Shown: positions 26,891 through 34,506 of the stretch, one piece after another
Numbering within the stretch: the stretch's first letter is position 1
Layout of the letters: every line of letters starts with the position of its first letter
The notes under the pieces: model-generated
What the model was told of the DNA's origin: nothing
Database searches by the model: none
What the model saw: the letters and a program-made list of their open reading frames with translations, nothing else
Assembly: GCF_019443405.1 (NCBI RefSeq)
Contig: NZ_CP080376.1
Location: 2,728,001-2,792,000 of the forward strand
Source: Brevundimonas sp. PAMC22021
GTDB lineage: Bacteria > Pseudomonadota > Alphaproteobacteria > Caulobacterales > Caulobacteraceae
Reading direction: 5' to 3'
DNA: 64,000 nucleotides
Made by a program: the position numbers and the translations under genes

Positions 26891-27949
26891 TCAGCCGGCG
26901 ACCAGGCTCATGTCGCGCCGGGCCATCATGCGATCGAACTCGGTCCACACGCCCTCGGCGCCATGCCAGCTCCCTTGCGTCGCGGCCTTGGAGTATTCGG
27001 TCGCGCGCGCTTCAAAGAAGTTGGCGTGCTCGACGCCGCTCAGCAGCGCCTGCAGCCACGGCAGCGGGTTCTCGGTCACGCCGTAGACCTCTGGCAGCTT
27101 CAGCTGGCGCAGGCGCCAGTCGGCGATGAAGCGGATGTACTGTTTGATGTCGTGGGGCGTCATGCCGTCGACCGAGCCCATCTCGAAGGCCAGGTCGATG
27201 AACTTGTCCTCCATGTTCACCACCGTCTTGCAGCAATCAACGATGTCGTCGGCGACGGTCTTGGTGACGGCGCCGGTTTCCTTGTTGAAGGCGTGGTACA
27301 GCTTGATGATGCCCTCGCAGTGCAGGCTCTCGTCGCGCACCGACCAGCTGACGATCTGGCCCATGCCCTTCATCTTGTTCTGGCGCGGGAAGTTCATCAG
27401 CATGGCGAACGACGCGAACAGCTGAACACCTTCCGAGAAGCCGCCGAACATGGCCAGGGTCCGGCAGATGTCAGCGTCCGAGTCGACCCCGAACTGGCCC
27501 ATGTAGTCATGCTTGTCCCGCATGGCCTCGTATTCCATGAAGGCGCCGAACTCGCTCTCGGGCATGCCGATGGTCTCGAGCAGCAGGGCGTAGGCCGCGA
27601 TATGGATGGTCTCCATATTGCCGAAGGCGGCCAGCATCATCTTCACCTCGGTCGGTTTGAAGACCCGGCCGTAGCGCTCCATGTAGTTGTCCTGAACCTC
27701 GATGTCCGCCTGGGTGAAGAAGCGAAAGATCTGGGTCAGCAGGTTGCGCTCGCCGTCGTTCAGGGTCGAGGCCCAGTCCTTGACGTCCTCGCCGAGCGGC
27801 ACCTCCTCGGGCATCCAGTGGACCTGCTGCTGCTTCTTCCACATGTCGAACGCCCACGGATAGCGGAACGGCTTGTAGGCGAGCGACGGGGTCAGCAGGC
27901 CGGCGGCTTGCGCGCCTTCTGGGCGGATGATCGGGCTGTGAGCGTTCAT
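26891..27949 (-). CDS. nrdB: Ribonucleoside-diphosphate reductase class Ia, beta subunit
   Basis: A 352-residue diiron-tyrosyl radical subunit. Iron ligands and radical site are in NMETIHIAAYALLLETIG (ExxH, with the Tyr at the radical position) and WSVRDESLHCEGI (second ExxH). The C-terminal tail EFDRMMARRDMSLVAG would dock to NrdA. Start MNAHSPII at 27949; an earlier ATG is in frame but the extra residues are not conserved-looking. No ATP-cone is seen. nrdA lies about 3.7 kb away on the other strand, and each gene has a related upstream box. Confidence 0.94.
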   Translation of the reverse strand: MNAHSPIIRPEGAQAAGLLTPSLAYKPFRYPWAFDMWKKQQQVHWMPEEVPLGEDVKDWASTLNDGERNLLTQIFRFFTQADIEVQDNYMERYGRVFKPTEVKMMLAAFGNMETIHIAAYALLLETIGMPESEFGAFMEYEAMRDKHDYMGQFGVDSDADICRTLAMFGGFSEGVQLFASFAMLMNFPRQNKMKGMGQIVSWSVRDESLHCEGIIKLYHAFNKETGAVTKTVADDIVDCCKTVVNMEDKFIDLAFEMGSVDGMTPHDIKQYIRFIADWRLRQLKLPEVYGVTENPLPWLQALLSGVEHANFFEARATEYSKAATQGSWHGAEGVWTEFDRMMARRDMSLVAG

Positions 27950-28055
27950 CGAAAAGAGGCCTGGCGGATTCGGAAAGGACCTCTTCACCATGCGGCCCCA
28001 AGCGCCCGGCGCCAAGGGCTGTTTCGCAGATGTTGCGATCAACTTTCGTGGATAG

Positions 28056-28070
28056 CACCAAATCTGGTGT
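28056..28070 (-). promoter_or_regulatory. NrdR-like box upstream of nrdB
   Basis: Minus strand ACACCAGATTTGGTG is a near-palindrome 106 bases upstream of the nrdB start. It agrees at 11 of 15 positions with ACACAACATCTGGTA upstream of nrdA, and with the general NrdR pattern ACAC-N-A-N-AT-N-T-N-GT. NrdR represses RNR genes when dATP is high. Only one box is clear rather than the usual pair. Confidence 0.5.
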
Positions 28071-28213
28071 CCCCTAGTCATTTAGGTGGGGATGAGCCTG
28101 TTGATGATTCCGGCTGTACGGCGACGCTTCGATGCGGAGGCGCGCCTCTCGATGCGGAACCGCGCCGCTTTCGCCGCCGTTTGCCTACCCTGACCAAATC
28201 AGGGGCCCGCGAC

Positions 28214-28993
28214 ATGTCCGAAGTCATTCTCGAACCGACCTTCGAGCCGCCGCCCGAAGCGCTGGCCTTTTACGAAGAGAGCCTGCGGCTACTGAAGGAA
28301 TCGGGCGTGCCGTTTCTGCTGTCGGGCACCTATGCGGTGACCGCCTACACCGGCATCCGGCGGCCGACCAAGGATCTGGACGTCTTCTGCAAGCCCGGGG
28401 ACTATCCCCGCATTCTGGCCTTCTTCCAGGCCAAGGGCTATCGCACCGACGTCGAGGACGAGCGCTGGATCGCCAAGGTCTGGAAGGACGACAAGCACTT
28501 CTTTGACGTCATCTTCGCCATGTCCAACGGCACCATCGCGGTGTCGGACGCCTGGTTCGGCGGCGACCTCATCAAGGTCTACGGCCATGAGGTGAAGATC
28601 ACCCCGCCGACCGCCCTGATCCTGTCCAAGGTCTTCATCCAGGACCGCTACCGGTACGACGGCGCCGACGTGAACCACGTCATTCTGAAACAGTCCGAGG
28701 CCATCGACTGGAAGAGCCTGCTGGACCAGATGGACCTGTACTGGGAGGTGCTGATGTCGCACCTGCTGAACTTCCGCTTCGCCTATCCGACGGAGCGCGA
28801 CCGCGTGCCGCGCTGGCTGATGGAGGAGCTCAGCGAGCGGTTGGAGGCGCAGATCGATCTGCCGGCGCCGCGTGTGAAGGTGTGCCGCGGCCGCCTGTTC
28901 AGCCCGCGCGACTATGTGGCCGACATCTCAGAATGGGGCTTCGGCGACGTGGTCGGCAAGGGCCTGGAGGAGCGCCATGATCCCGTCCACTGA
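28214..28993 (+). CDS. Nucleotidyltransferase-fold protein of unknown function
   Basis: A 259-residue protein with a DNA-polymerase-beta-type nucleotidyltransferase core. FLLSGTYAVTAYTGIRRPTKDLDVF gives the G-S/T motif and the two metal-binding Asp (DLD), and KHFFDVIFAM supplies a likely third Asp. It therefore looks catalytically competent. Helical C-terminal part with LMSHLLNFRFAYPTERDRVP. The fold is used to transfer AMP or other nucleotides to proteins, RNA or small molecules; the target is unknown. The metallophosphoesterase gene starts 17 bases before its stop, so the two are coupled. Confidence 0.8.
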   Translation: MSEVILEPTFEPPPEALAFYEESLRLLKESGVPFLLSGTYAVTAYTGIRRPTKDLDVFCKPGDYPRILAFFQAKGYRTDVEDERWIAKVWKDDKHFFDVIFAMSNGTIAVSDAWFGGDLIKVYGHEVKITPPTALILSKVFIQDRYRYDGADVNHVILKQSEAIDWKSLLDQMDLYWEVLMSHLLNFRFAYPTERDRVPRWLMEELSERLEAQIDLPAPRVKVCRGRLFSPRDYVADISEWGFGDVVGKGLEERHDPVH

Positions 28994-29795
28994 TCCCGTG
29001 AGCCTGTCGGACGCCGCCAACGACCCGCCCGCGACCGACCCTCAGACGCCCCAGCCCGGCATGGACCAGGGTCCGGCGCGCAAGCTGCGCGTGGCCGCCG
29101 TGGGCGACCTGCATGTCGGAGAAACGTCCGAGCGCCCGTACCGCGACCTGTTCGAACGGGTGGGCGACGACGCGGACGTGCTGTGCCTGTGCGGGGACTT
29201 GGTCAACTACGGCAAGACGCGCGAGGTCGAGATTCTGCTGGAGGACCTCAAGGCCTGCCGCATCCCCATGGTGGGCGTCTTGGGCAACCACGAGCACGAG
29301 TGCGGCCAGCCCGACCATGTGTTCAAGATGCTGTGCGACGCCGGGGTCAAGATGCTGGGCGAAGGCCGGGCCTATGAGATCGAGGGGGTGGGCTTCGCCG
29401 GCGGCAAGGGGTTCGTCGGCGGCTTCGGCCGCTACATGCTGAGCCCGTTCGGCGAGCAGTCGATCAAGACCTTCGTGGGCGAGGCGGTCGAGGACGCCAA
29501 CGCCATCGACACTTCGATCCGCACCCTGCGCACCGAACGCTCGGTGGTGCTGCTGCATTATGCGCCGGTGGTGGAGACGGTGATGGGCGAGCCGCCGGAG
29601 ATCCACGCCTTTCTGGGCTCCTCGCGCCTGGCCGAGACCATCGACCGCTACGACAACGTCAAGCTGGTGGTCCACGGCCACGCCCACCGCGGCGCGCACG
29701 AGGGACGGACCAACAAGGGGGTGCCGGTCTACAACGTCGCCCTGCCGGTGCTCCGGACCCTGGGCGAGACTCCCTACCGCGTGTTCGAGATCTAG
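28977..29795 (+). CDS. Calcineurin-like metallophosphoesterase
   Basis: A 272-residue dimetal phosphoesterase. All motifs are present: GDLHVG (about 41-46), CGDLVNYG, GNHEHECG, LLHYAPVVE and VHGHAHRGAHEG. The N-terminal 35 residues are Pro/Asp-rich and disordered-looking. It may hydrolyse phosphomonoesters, phosphodiesters or nucleotides. Overlap with the preceding nucleotidyltransferase suggests opposing reactions on one target (inference). It converges with the manganese exporter gene, sharing the palindromic stop CTAG. Confidence 0.88.
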   Translation: MIPSTDPVSLSDAANDPPATDPQTPQPGMDQGPARKLRVAAVGDLHVGETSERPYRDLFERVGDDADVLCLCGDLVNYGKTREVEILLEDLKACRIPMVGVLGNHEHECGQPDHVFKMLCDAGVKMLGEGRAYEIEGVGFAGGKGFVGGFGRYMLSPFGEQSIKTFVGEAVEDANAIDTSIRTLRTERSVVLLHYAPVVETVMGEPPEIHAFLGSSRLAETIDRYDNVKLVVHGHAHRGAHEGRTNKGVPVYNVALPVLRTLGETPYRVFEI

Positions 29796-30355
29796 CCGGC
29801 GAAGAGGATCCATAGGCCGGTGGCGGCGAAGCCGGCCGCCGCCGCGAGGCGGATCCACTTCAGCGGCAGGCGCCGGGCCGCCGTCTCGCCCAGCAGCACG
29901 GCCGGGCCGTTGACCAGCATCATGCCCAGGGTCGATCCCGCGACCACGGCCGGCAGGTCCTCGAACCGCGCGGCCAGCATGGCGGTGGCGACCTGGGTCT
30001 TGTCGCCCATCTCGATCAGGAAAAAGGCCGAGGCGGTGGTCCAGAAGATGGCCCAGAAGCCGCGCTGGACGTCCGCCGACTGTTCTTCAAGCGTGTCGGG
30101 GATCAGCGCCCAGCCGGCGAAGCCCAGAAAGGCGACCCCGACGATCCACCGCATCCACTCGCCCTGGATGAACTGGGCCAGCACCGTGCCGGCCAGCGCC
30201 GCGAACGCGTGGTTCAGCAGCGTCGCCGCGAGGATGCCCAGGATGATGGGCGCGGGCCGCCGCCAGGTCGCCGCCATGACGATCGACAGCAACATGGTCT
30301 TGTCCCCGATCTCCGCGATGGAGACCAGGCCGGTCGAGATCAGAAAGGCCTCCAA
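29792..30355 (-). CDS. mneA: TMEM165/GDT1 family manganese exporter
   Basis: A 187-residue membrane protein with six predicted helices in two repeats, each with the E-x-G-D-K-T cation motif: LVSIAEIGDKTMLL near the start and FLIEMGDKTQVATA in the second half. A TTG start at 30355 gives MEAFLIST, the usual family N-terminus; the longer ATG frame would run through the riboswitch. A yybP-ykoY manganese riboswitch lies in the leader, so expression should rise with Mn2+. That supports Mn efflux as the role, as shown for bacterial GDT1 proteins such as MneA. Confidence 0.9.
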   Translation of the reverse strand: MEAFLISTGLVSIAEIGDKTMLLSIVMAATWRRPAPIILGILAATLLNHAFAALAGTVLAQFIQGEWMRWIVGVAFLGFAGWALIPDTLEEQSADVQRGFWAIFWTTASAFFLIEMGDKTQVATAMLAARFEDLPAVVAGSTLGMMLVNGPAVLLGETAARRLPLKWIRLAAAAGFAATGLWILFAG

Positions 30356-30439
30356 AAGCCGTTCTCGTTTGCGCGGGGATCCTCGGCGGACGGACCTGTG
30401 GCGTTCGCAGCCGGGCCCCGCGTGGATGCACCCTGCGAA

Positions 30440-30575
30440 AGCCAACGGTCTTGCCGTGCCGGAGGGGGCGCTGGGCTCCTCCGGCGTCTTGCGCCATTCC
30501 CTCCGGGCGAAGGGAAAGTGTGTTGACGCGAGCCCCGCATGATCGGCGCGGGCGGCTACTCCCCGATGACGAGCG
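30440..30575 (-). ncRNA. yybP-ykoY manganese riboswitch
   Basis: Reading the minus strand, GGGGAGUAGCC (30554-30564), then GCGUCAACA, then GGCAAGACC (near 30447-30455) occur in the order and spacing of the yybP-ykoY aptamer (Rfam RF00080). Between them is a CCCUUCGCCCGGAGGG hairpin. The aptamer lies about 85 bases upstream of a TMEM165/GDT1 gene, a standard partner. The intervening 30356-30439, rich in G/C pairing, should hold the expression platform. Boundaries are approximate. Confidence 0.85.
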
Positions 30576-30628
30576 GCGCTTTACGCCCGGCGGTCGCCGG
30601 GACGCAAGCGGAAACGACTCGCAGGTCT

Positions 30629-31384
30629 TCAGATGGCGGCGGGGGTGGGCGCGTCCTGAAGCGGGGCGCGGCGCGCCTGCTGGAACCGCTCCACCGCATA
30701 GGCGACCAGCCACAGCGCCATGGCCCAGGCCGCGCCGACGCTCCAGCCGGCCAGGACGTCGGAGGCCCAGTGCGCGCCCAGATAGACCCGCGTCGCCCCG
30801 ACCAGCAGCGCCATGATCACCGACACCACCAGGACGAAGATCTTGAACCGACGGCGCGGAAAGGCGCGCGTCAGCATGACCCCCAGCGTCAGATAGAAGA
30901 CGGTGGACAGGAGCGCATGGCCCGACGGGAAGCTGGCGTTGATCGTCTCCACCGCCTGGACGATCTCGGGCGGACGCTCGCGCTCGAACACCGCCTTCAG
31001 CCCCTCCGACAGGGCGACGCCGCCGGCCAGCCCCACGATCAGCAGCATTGAGGACAGCCATTTGCGCTGAGTCAGCAGAAACACCACCGCGATGGTGGCG
31101 AACAGCCCCAAGACCGAGATGCCGCCCAGGGAGGTGATGTCCGACGCCGCCTCCTTCAGCCACCAGGGACCCCATGGCCGGGAGGGATCGTCGGCGTAGG
31201 GCCGCATCATCGTCAGGATGCGGCCGTCCAGCGCCTGACCGTCCGCCTCGGTCATGTCGTCGGCAAGCTCCACGAAGGCCATAATGCCCAGCGCGATCAC
31301 CGCCATGGCGCCCAGAACGGCGAACTCGGTGCGGGCCAGACGCACGGCGCGGGTGAAAAAGGGTCTGAGGGCGGACGAAGTCAT
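30629..31384 (-). CDS. PAP2 superfamily membrane phosphatase
   Basis: A 251-residue protein with several hydrophobic helices and the acid-phosphatase signature in order: KAVFERERPPE (KxxxxxxRP), SFPSGHA, and TRVYLGAHWASDVLAG (SRxxxxxHxxxD with Thr for Ser). Such enzymes remove phosphate from undecaprenyl diphosphate or phosphatidate-type lipids on the periplasmic face. ATG 31384 is used; a GTG at 31402 is an alternative. It is upstream of the manganese riboswitch on the same strand and transcription may read into it. Confidence 0.9.
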   Translation of the reverse strand: MTSSALRPFFTRAVRLARTEFAVLGAMAVIALGIMAFVELADDMTEADGQALDGRILTMMRPYADDPSRPWGPWWLKEAASDITSLGGISVLGLFATIAVVFLLTQRKWLSSMLLIVGLAGGVALSEGLKAVFERERPPEIVQAVETINASFPSGHALLSTVFYLTLGVMLTRAFPRRRFKIFVLVVSVIMALLVGATRVYLGAHWASDVLAGWSVGAAWAMALWLVAYAVERFQQARRAPLQDAPTPAAI

Positions 31385-31605
31385 GGACTGCCGAACGGCC
31401 ACGCTCGCTGCATCGTTCCTCCACGGGAAAAACGCCGCCTGTGGGCGGTCCTGTGCAAAGCGGATGAAGATCAGGGATTCCGGCGTCCGCCCGGCGCCGA
31501 ATCGAGCGCGGCGCGCCCTTGGTCGGCTTGTCGAGCCCGTCCGATAAAAAAATGGATGTTGAGGGACGAGGAACCAGGTGATTTAGTCTCTCTTAAGCAA
31601 ACCGG

Positions 31606-31620
31606 ACACAACATCTGGTA
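31606..31620 (+). promoter_or_regulatory. NrdR-like box upstream of nrdA
   Basis: ACACAACATCTGGTA lies 25 bases before the nrdA start and matches the box in front of nrdB at 11 of 15 positions. Two distant genes of one enzyme carrying the same motif supports a shared regulator, probably NrdR. Confidence 0.5.
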
Positions 31621-31645
31621 GCTCAGGCACGCGATAGGGATCGAT

Positions 31646-33532
31646 ATGGCTGACGGCGAAGCACTCATGACGGCCAACTTCGCAGGTTCGGAGCCGGTCA
31701 AGACGCCGTTTCGGCCGCAGCTGGCGGCGGTGGAGGCGGGCGTGCGCATCGACCGCTCGCGCGATTCGCTGCTGACCGACTTCGGCAAGAAGACGCTGGA
31801 GGACCGCTATCTGCTGGCCGGCGAAAGCTACCAGGACATGTTCGCGCGGGTGGCCACCGCCTTCTCCGACGACGCCGGCCACGCCCAGCGCGTCTACGAC
31901 TACATGAGCCGGCTGTGGTTCATGCCGGCCACGCCCGTCCTGTCCAACGGCGGCGCCGACCGCGGCCTGCCGATCTCCTGCTTTCTGAACGCGGTGGGCG
32001 ACAGCCTGGGCGGCATCCAGAACGTCTGGAACGAGAACGTGGCCTTGGCCTCCAACGGCGGTGGCATCGGCACCTATTGGGGCGGCGTCCGGTCGATCGG
32101 CGAAAAGGTCAAGGGCGCGGGCAAGACCTCCGGCATCATCCCCTTCATCCGCGTGATGGACTCGCTGACGCTGGCGATCAGCCAGGGTTCGCTGCGGCGG
32201 GGCTCGGCGGCGGTCTACCTGGACGTCTTCCACCCGGAGATCGAGGAGTTCCTGGAGATCCGCAAGCCGTCGGGCGACTTCAACCGCAAGTCCCTGAACC
32301 TGCACCACGGCATCAACATCACCGACGAGTTCATGGAGGCGGTGAAGACCGGCGCGACCTTTGATCTGAAGTCGCCCAAGAGCGGCGAGGTCAGAAAGAC
32401 CGTGGACGCCCGCAGCCTGTGGACCAAGATCCTCGAGATCCGGATGCAGACGGGCGAGCCCTATCTGATCTTCTCCGACACGGTGAACCGCCAGATGGCG
32501 CCGCACCAGAAGGCGCTGGGCCTCAAGGTCAAGCAGTCCAACCTGTGCGCCGAGATCATGCTGCACACGGGCAAGGACCACCTAGGCGTCGACCGGACCG
32601 CCGTCTGCTGCCTGTCGTCGGTCAACGCCGAGACGTTCCTGGAATGGCGCAAGGAGCCTCGCTTCATCGAGGACGTGATGCGCTTCCTCGACAATGTGCT
32701 GGAGGACTTCATCCAGCGCGCGCCGCCGGCCATGGCCGACGCCGTCTATTCGGCCAGGCGCGAGCGCTCGGTCGGTCTGGGGCTGATGGGCTTCCACTCC
32801 TTCCTTCAGGCGCAGGGCGTGGCGTTCGAATCCGCGATGGCCAAGTCGTGGAACATGCGGCTGTTCAAGCACCTGCGCCGCGAGGCCGACAAGGCCAGCC
32901 GCCTGCTGGCCGAGGAAAAGGGACCCTGCCTGGACGCCGCCGACCAGGGCGTGATGGAGCGGTTCAGCCACAAGCTGGCCATCGCCCCGACCGCCTCCAT
33001 CTCGATCATCTGCGGCGGCACGAGCGCCGGCATCGAGCCGATCCCGGCCAACATCTATACCCACAAGACCCTGTCGGGCTCGTTCGCGGTCAAGAACCCC
33101 TATCTGGAGCGACTGCTCGAGCAGAAGGGCATCAACACCGAGGCCGTGTGGAACACCATCCTGGAGAAGGAAGGCTCGGTCCAGCACATCGACGAACTCG
33201 ACGAGGACCAGAAGGGCGTGTTCAAGACCGCCTTTGAGCTGGACCAGCGCTGGCTGATCGAACTGGCCGCCGATCGCGCGCCGGAAATCTGCCAGGCCCA
33301 ATCGCTGAACCTGTTCATCCCTGGCGACGTCAACAAGTGGGACCTGCACATGCTGCACTGGTCGGCGTGGGAGCGGGGCGTGAAGTCGCTCTACTATCTG
33401 CGCTCCAAGTCGGTGCAGCGCGCCGCCTTCGCCGGCGCCGAGGACAAAAAGGAAGACGAGATCGATCCGAACCAGCCGGACCTCTTCTCCATGCCCAAGA
33501 CAGACTACGACGAGTGCCTCGCCTGCCAATAG
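31646..33532 (+). CDS. nrdA: Ribonucleoside-diphosphate reductase class Ia, alpha subunit without ATP-cone
   Basis: A 628-residue catalytic subunit. Active-site features: GLPISCFLNAVGDS (first redox Cys), KQSNLCAEIMLH (N-x-C-x-E thiyl centre), AVCCLSSVNAE (second redox Cys), KSLYYLRSKS (radical-transfer Tyr pair) and C-terminal ECLACQ (CxxC reducing arm). The protein starts almost directly with the core (LLTDFGKKTLEDRYLLAGESYQDMF) and is about 130 residues shorter than E. coli NrdA: the N-terminal ATP-cone that senses ATP/dATP is missing. ATG 31646 with AGGGA upstream. nrdB is distant and on the other strand. Confidence 0.94.
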   Translation: MADGEALMTANFAGSEPVKTPFRPQLAAVEAGVRIDRSRDSLLTDFGKKTLEDRYLLAGESYQDMFARVATAFSDDAGHAQRVYDYMSRLWFMPATPVLSNGGADRGLPISCFLNAVGDSLGGIQNVWNENVALASNGGGIGTYWGGVRSIGEKVKGAGKTSGIIPFIRVMDSLTLAISQGSLRRGSAAVYLDVFHPEIEEFLEIRKPSGDFNRKSLNLHHGINITDEFMEAVKTGATFDLKSPKSGEVRKTVDARSLWTKILEIRMQTGEPYLIFSDTVNRQMAPHQKALGLKVKQSNLCAEIMLHTGKDHLGVDRTAVCCLSSVNAETFLEWRKEPRFIEDVMRFLDNVLEDFIQRAPPAMADAVYSARRERSVGLGLMGFHSFLQAQGVAFESAMAKSWNMRLFKHLRREADKASRLLAEEKGPCLDAADQGVMERFSHKLAIAPTASISIICGGTSAGIEPIPANIYTHKTLSGSFAVKNPYLERLLEQKGINTEAVWNTILEKEGSVQHIDELDEDQKGVFKTAFELDQRWLIELAADRAPEICQAQSLNLFIPGDVNKWDLHMLHWSAWERGVKSLYYLRSKSVQRAAFAGAEDKKEDEIDPNQPDLFSMPKTDYDECLACQ

Positions 33533-33656
33533 GCGGCTGACGCAGGAACTCCTCGCCAAGCTTCAGCGTTCGATGCTCGAATGTGTCGCGAAGTTGGCGA
33601 TTGGCTCCGGCGGCCTTGTGGTGCAGGGTGGGTCGTCGGCGACTTGAGGGGGTCGT

Positions 33657-34502
33657 ATGCGTCTGAGGGCTTGGATCGCGGGTTGCGGGGGCGTGCTGGT
33701 CGGCGCGGCCGCCGGCCTGTCACCGGCCGAGGCTCAGACCTGGGCGCCTCACGCTTGGAACGACGCGGCTTCGGATACGATCAAGCTGGACGCCCAGGCG
33801 CCGTTCACGGCCCGCGCCGACGCCGCCTTCGGACCCGCGGTCGAGCTCGCGGCCGACTTCAAGCCCGCACAGGGCGCGGCGGCCACGGACCGGCGCGACG
33901 TGTGGCTCGAGCATGATGGCTTCACCGATCGCGTCAGCCTCAGCACCAGCGGACGCCTGCGCCGCGCCGACGGCGCCCCCTTGCCGGCGACCCTGCTGGA
34001 CGAGGCCGAGCTTGATCCGACCGACTACGATGTCCGCTATGTGCGCGGCTGGTCGGGCGCGCGAACCCGCACCGCCTCCGGCCTCGAGGTCAGCCTGACG
34101 CCCCACGCCGGCTTCGGCGTCGGCAGCCGGGGCGGCTCGGCGGAGGCGGGCGCCACCCTGCGCGTGGGCTCGGGCCTGAAGAAGCTGATGCCCGACGGCG
34201 ACGAGGTGTTCGGCGAACGCTCGCGCTGGTTCGTCTACGCCGCCGGCTCGGGCCGCGCGGTCGGCTACAACTTCGCCCGCACGCGCGACGGCGACTACGC
34301 CCGCTCGGGATACAGCCGCGACGAGGGCGCATTTCTGGGCGACGCCTCCATCGGCGTGGCCTATCGCCGGGGCGCGATGCAGGGCTCGCTCGGCGTCGTC
34401 TATCGCGAGATCGAGACCGAGGGCGTCAACTTCGGCCCCGACGTTGACACCGACGTGGACGAGGGCCTGATCGCCTTCCAGTTCTCGATCAAGGCCAACT
34501 GA
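33657..34502 (+). CDS. Secreted, probably outer-membrane beta-barrel protein (weakly LpxR-like)
   Basis: A 281-residue protein with a signal peptide (MRLRAWIAGCGGVLVGAAAGLSPAEAQ). The body alternates polar and hydrophobic residues in strands such as SGLEVSLTPHAGFGVG, ERSRWFVYAAGSGRAVGYN and FLGDASIGVAYRRGAMQGSLGVVYRE, ending in FQFSIKAN, as in outer-membrane barrels. The C-terminal half recalls lipid A deacylase LpxR (DUF2219), but this is uncertain. Gly/Ala and Arg rich. It follows nrdA by 125 bases and precedes the convergent ggt gene. Confidence 0.6.
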   Translation: MRLRAWIAGCGGVLVGAAAGLSPAEAQTWAPHAWNDAASDTIKLDAQAPFTARADAAFGPAVELAADFKPAQGAAATDRRDVWLEHDGFTDRVSLSTSGRLRRADGAPLPATLLDEAELDPTDYDVRYVRGWSGARTRTASGLEVSLTPHAGFGVGSRGGSAEAGATLRVGSGLKKLMPDGDEVFGERSRWFVYAAGSGRAVGYNFARTRDGDYARSGYSRDEGAFLGDASIGVAYRRGAMQGSLGVVYREIETEGVNFGPDVDTDVDEGLIAFQFSIKAN

Positions 34503-34506
34503 CAGG

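Noticed and set aside
31385..31645. Intergenic region between the PAP2 gene and nrdA, searched for a small gene or RNA
   Set aside because: Apart from the NrdR-like box, no ribosome site with a sensible short frame or structured RNA was seen.
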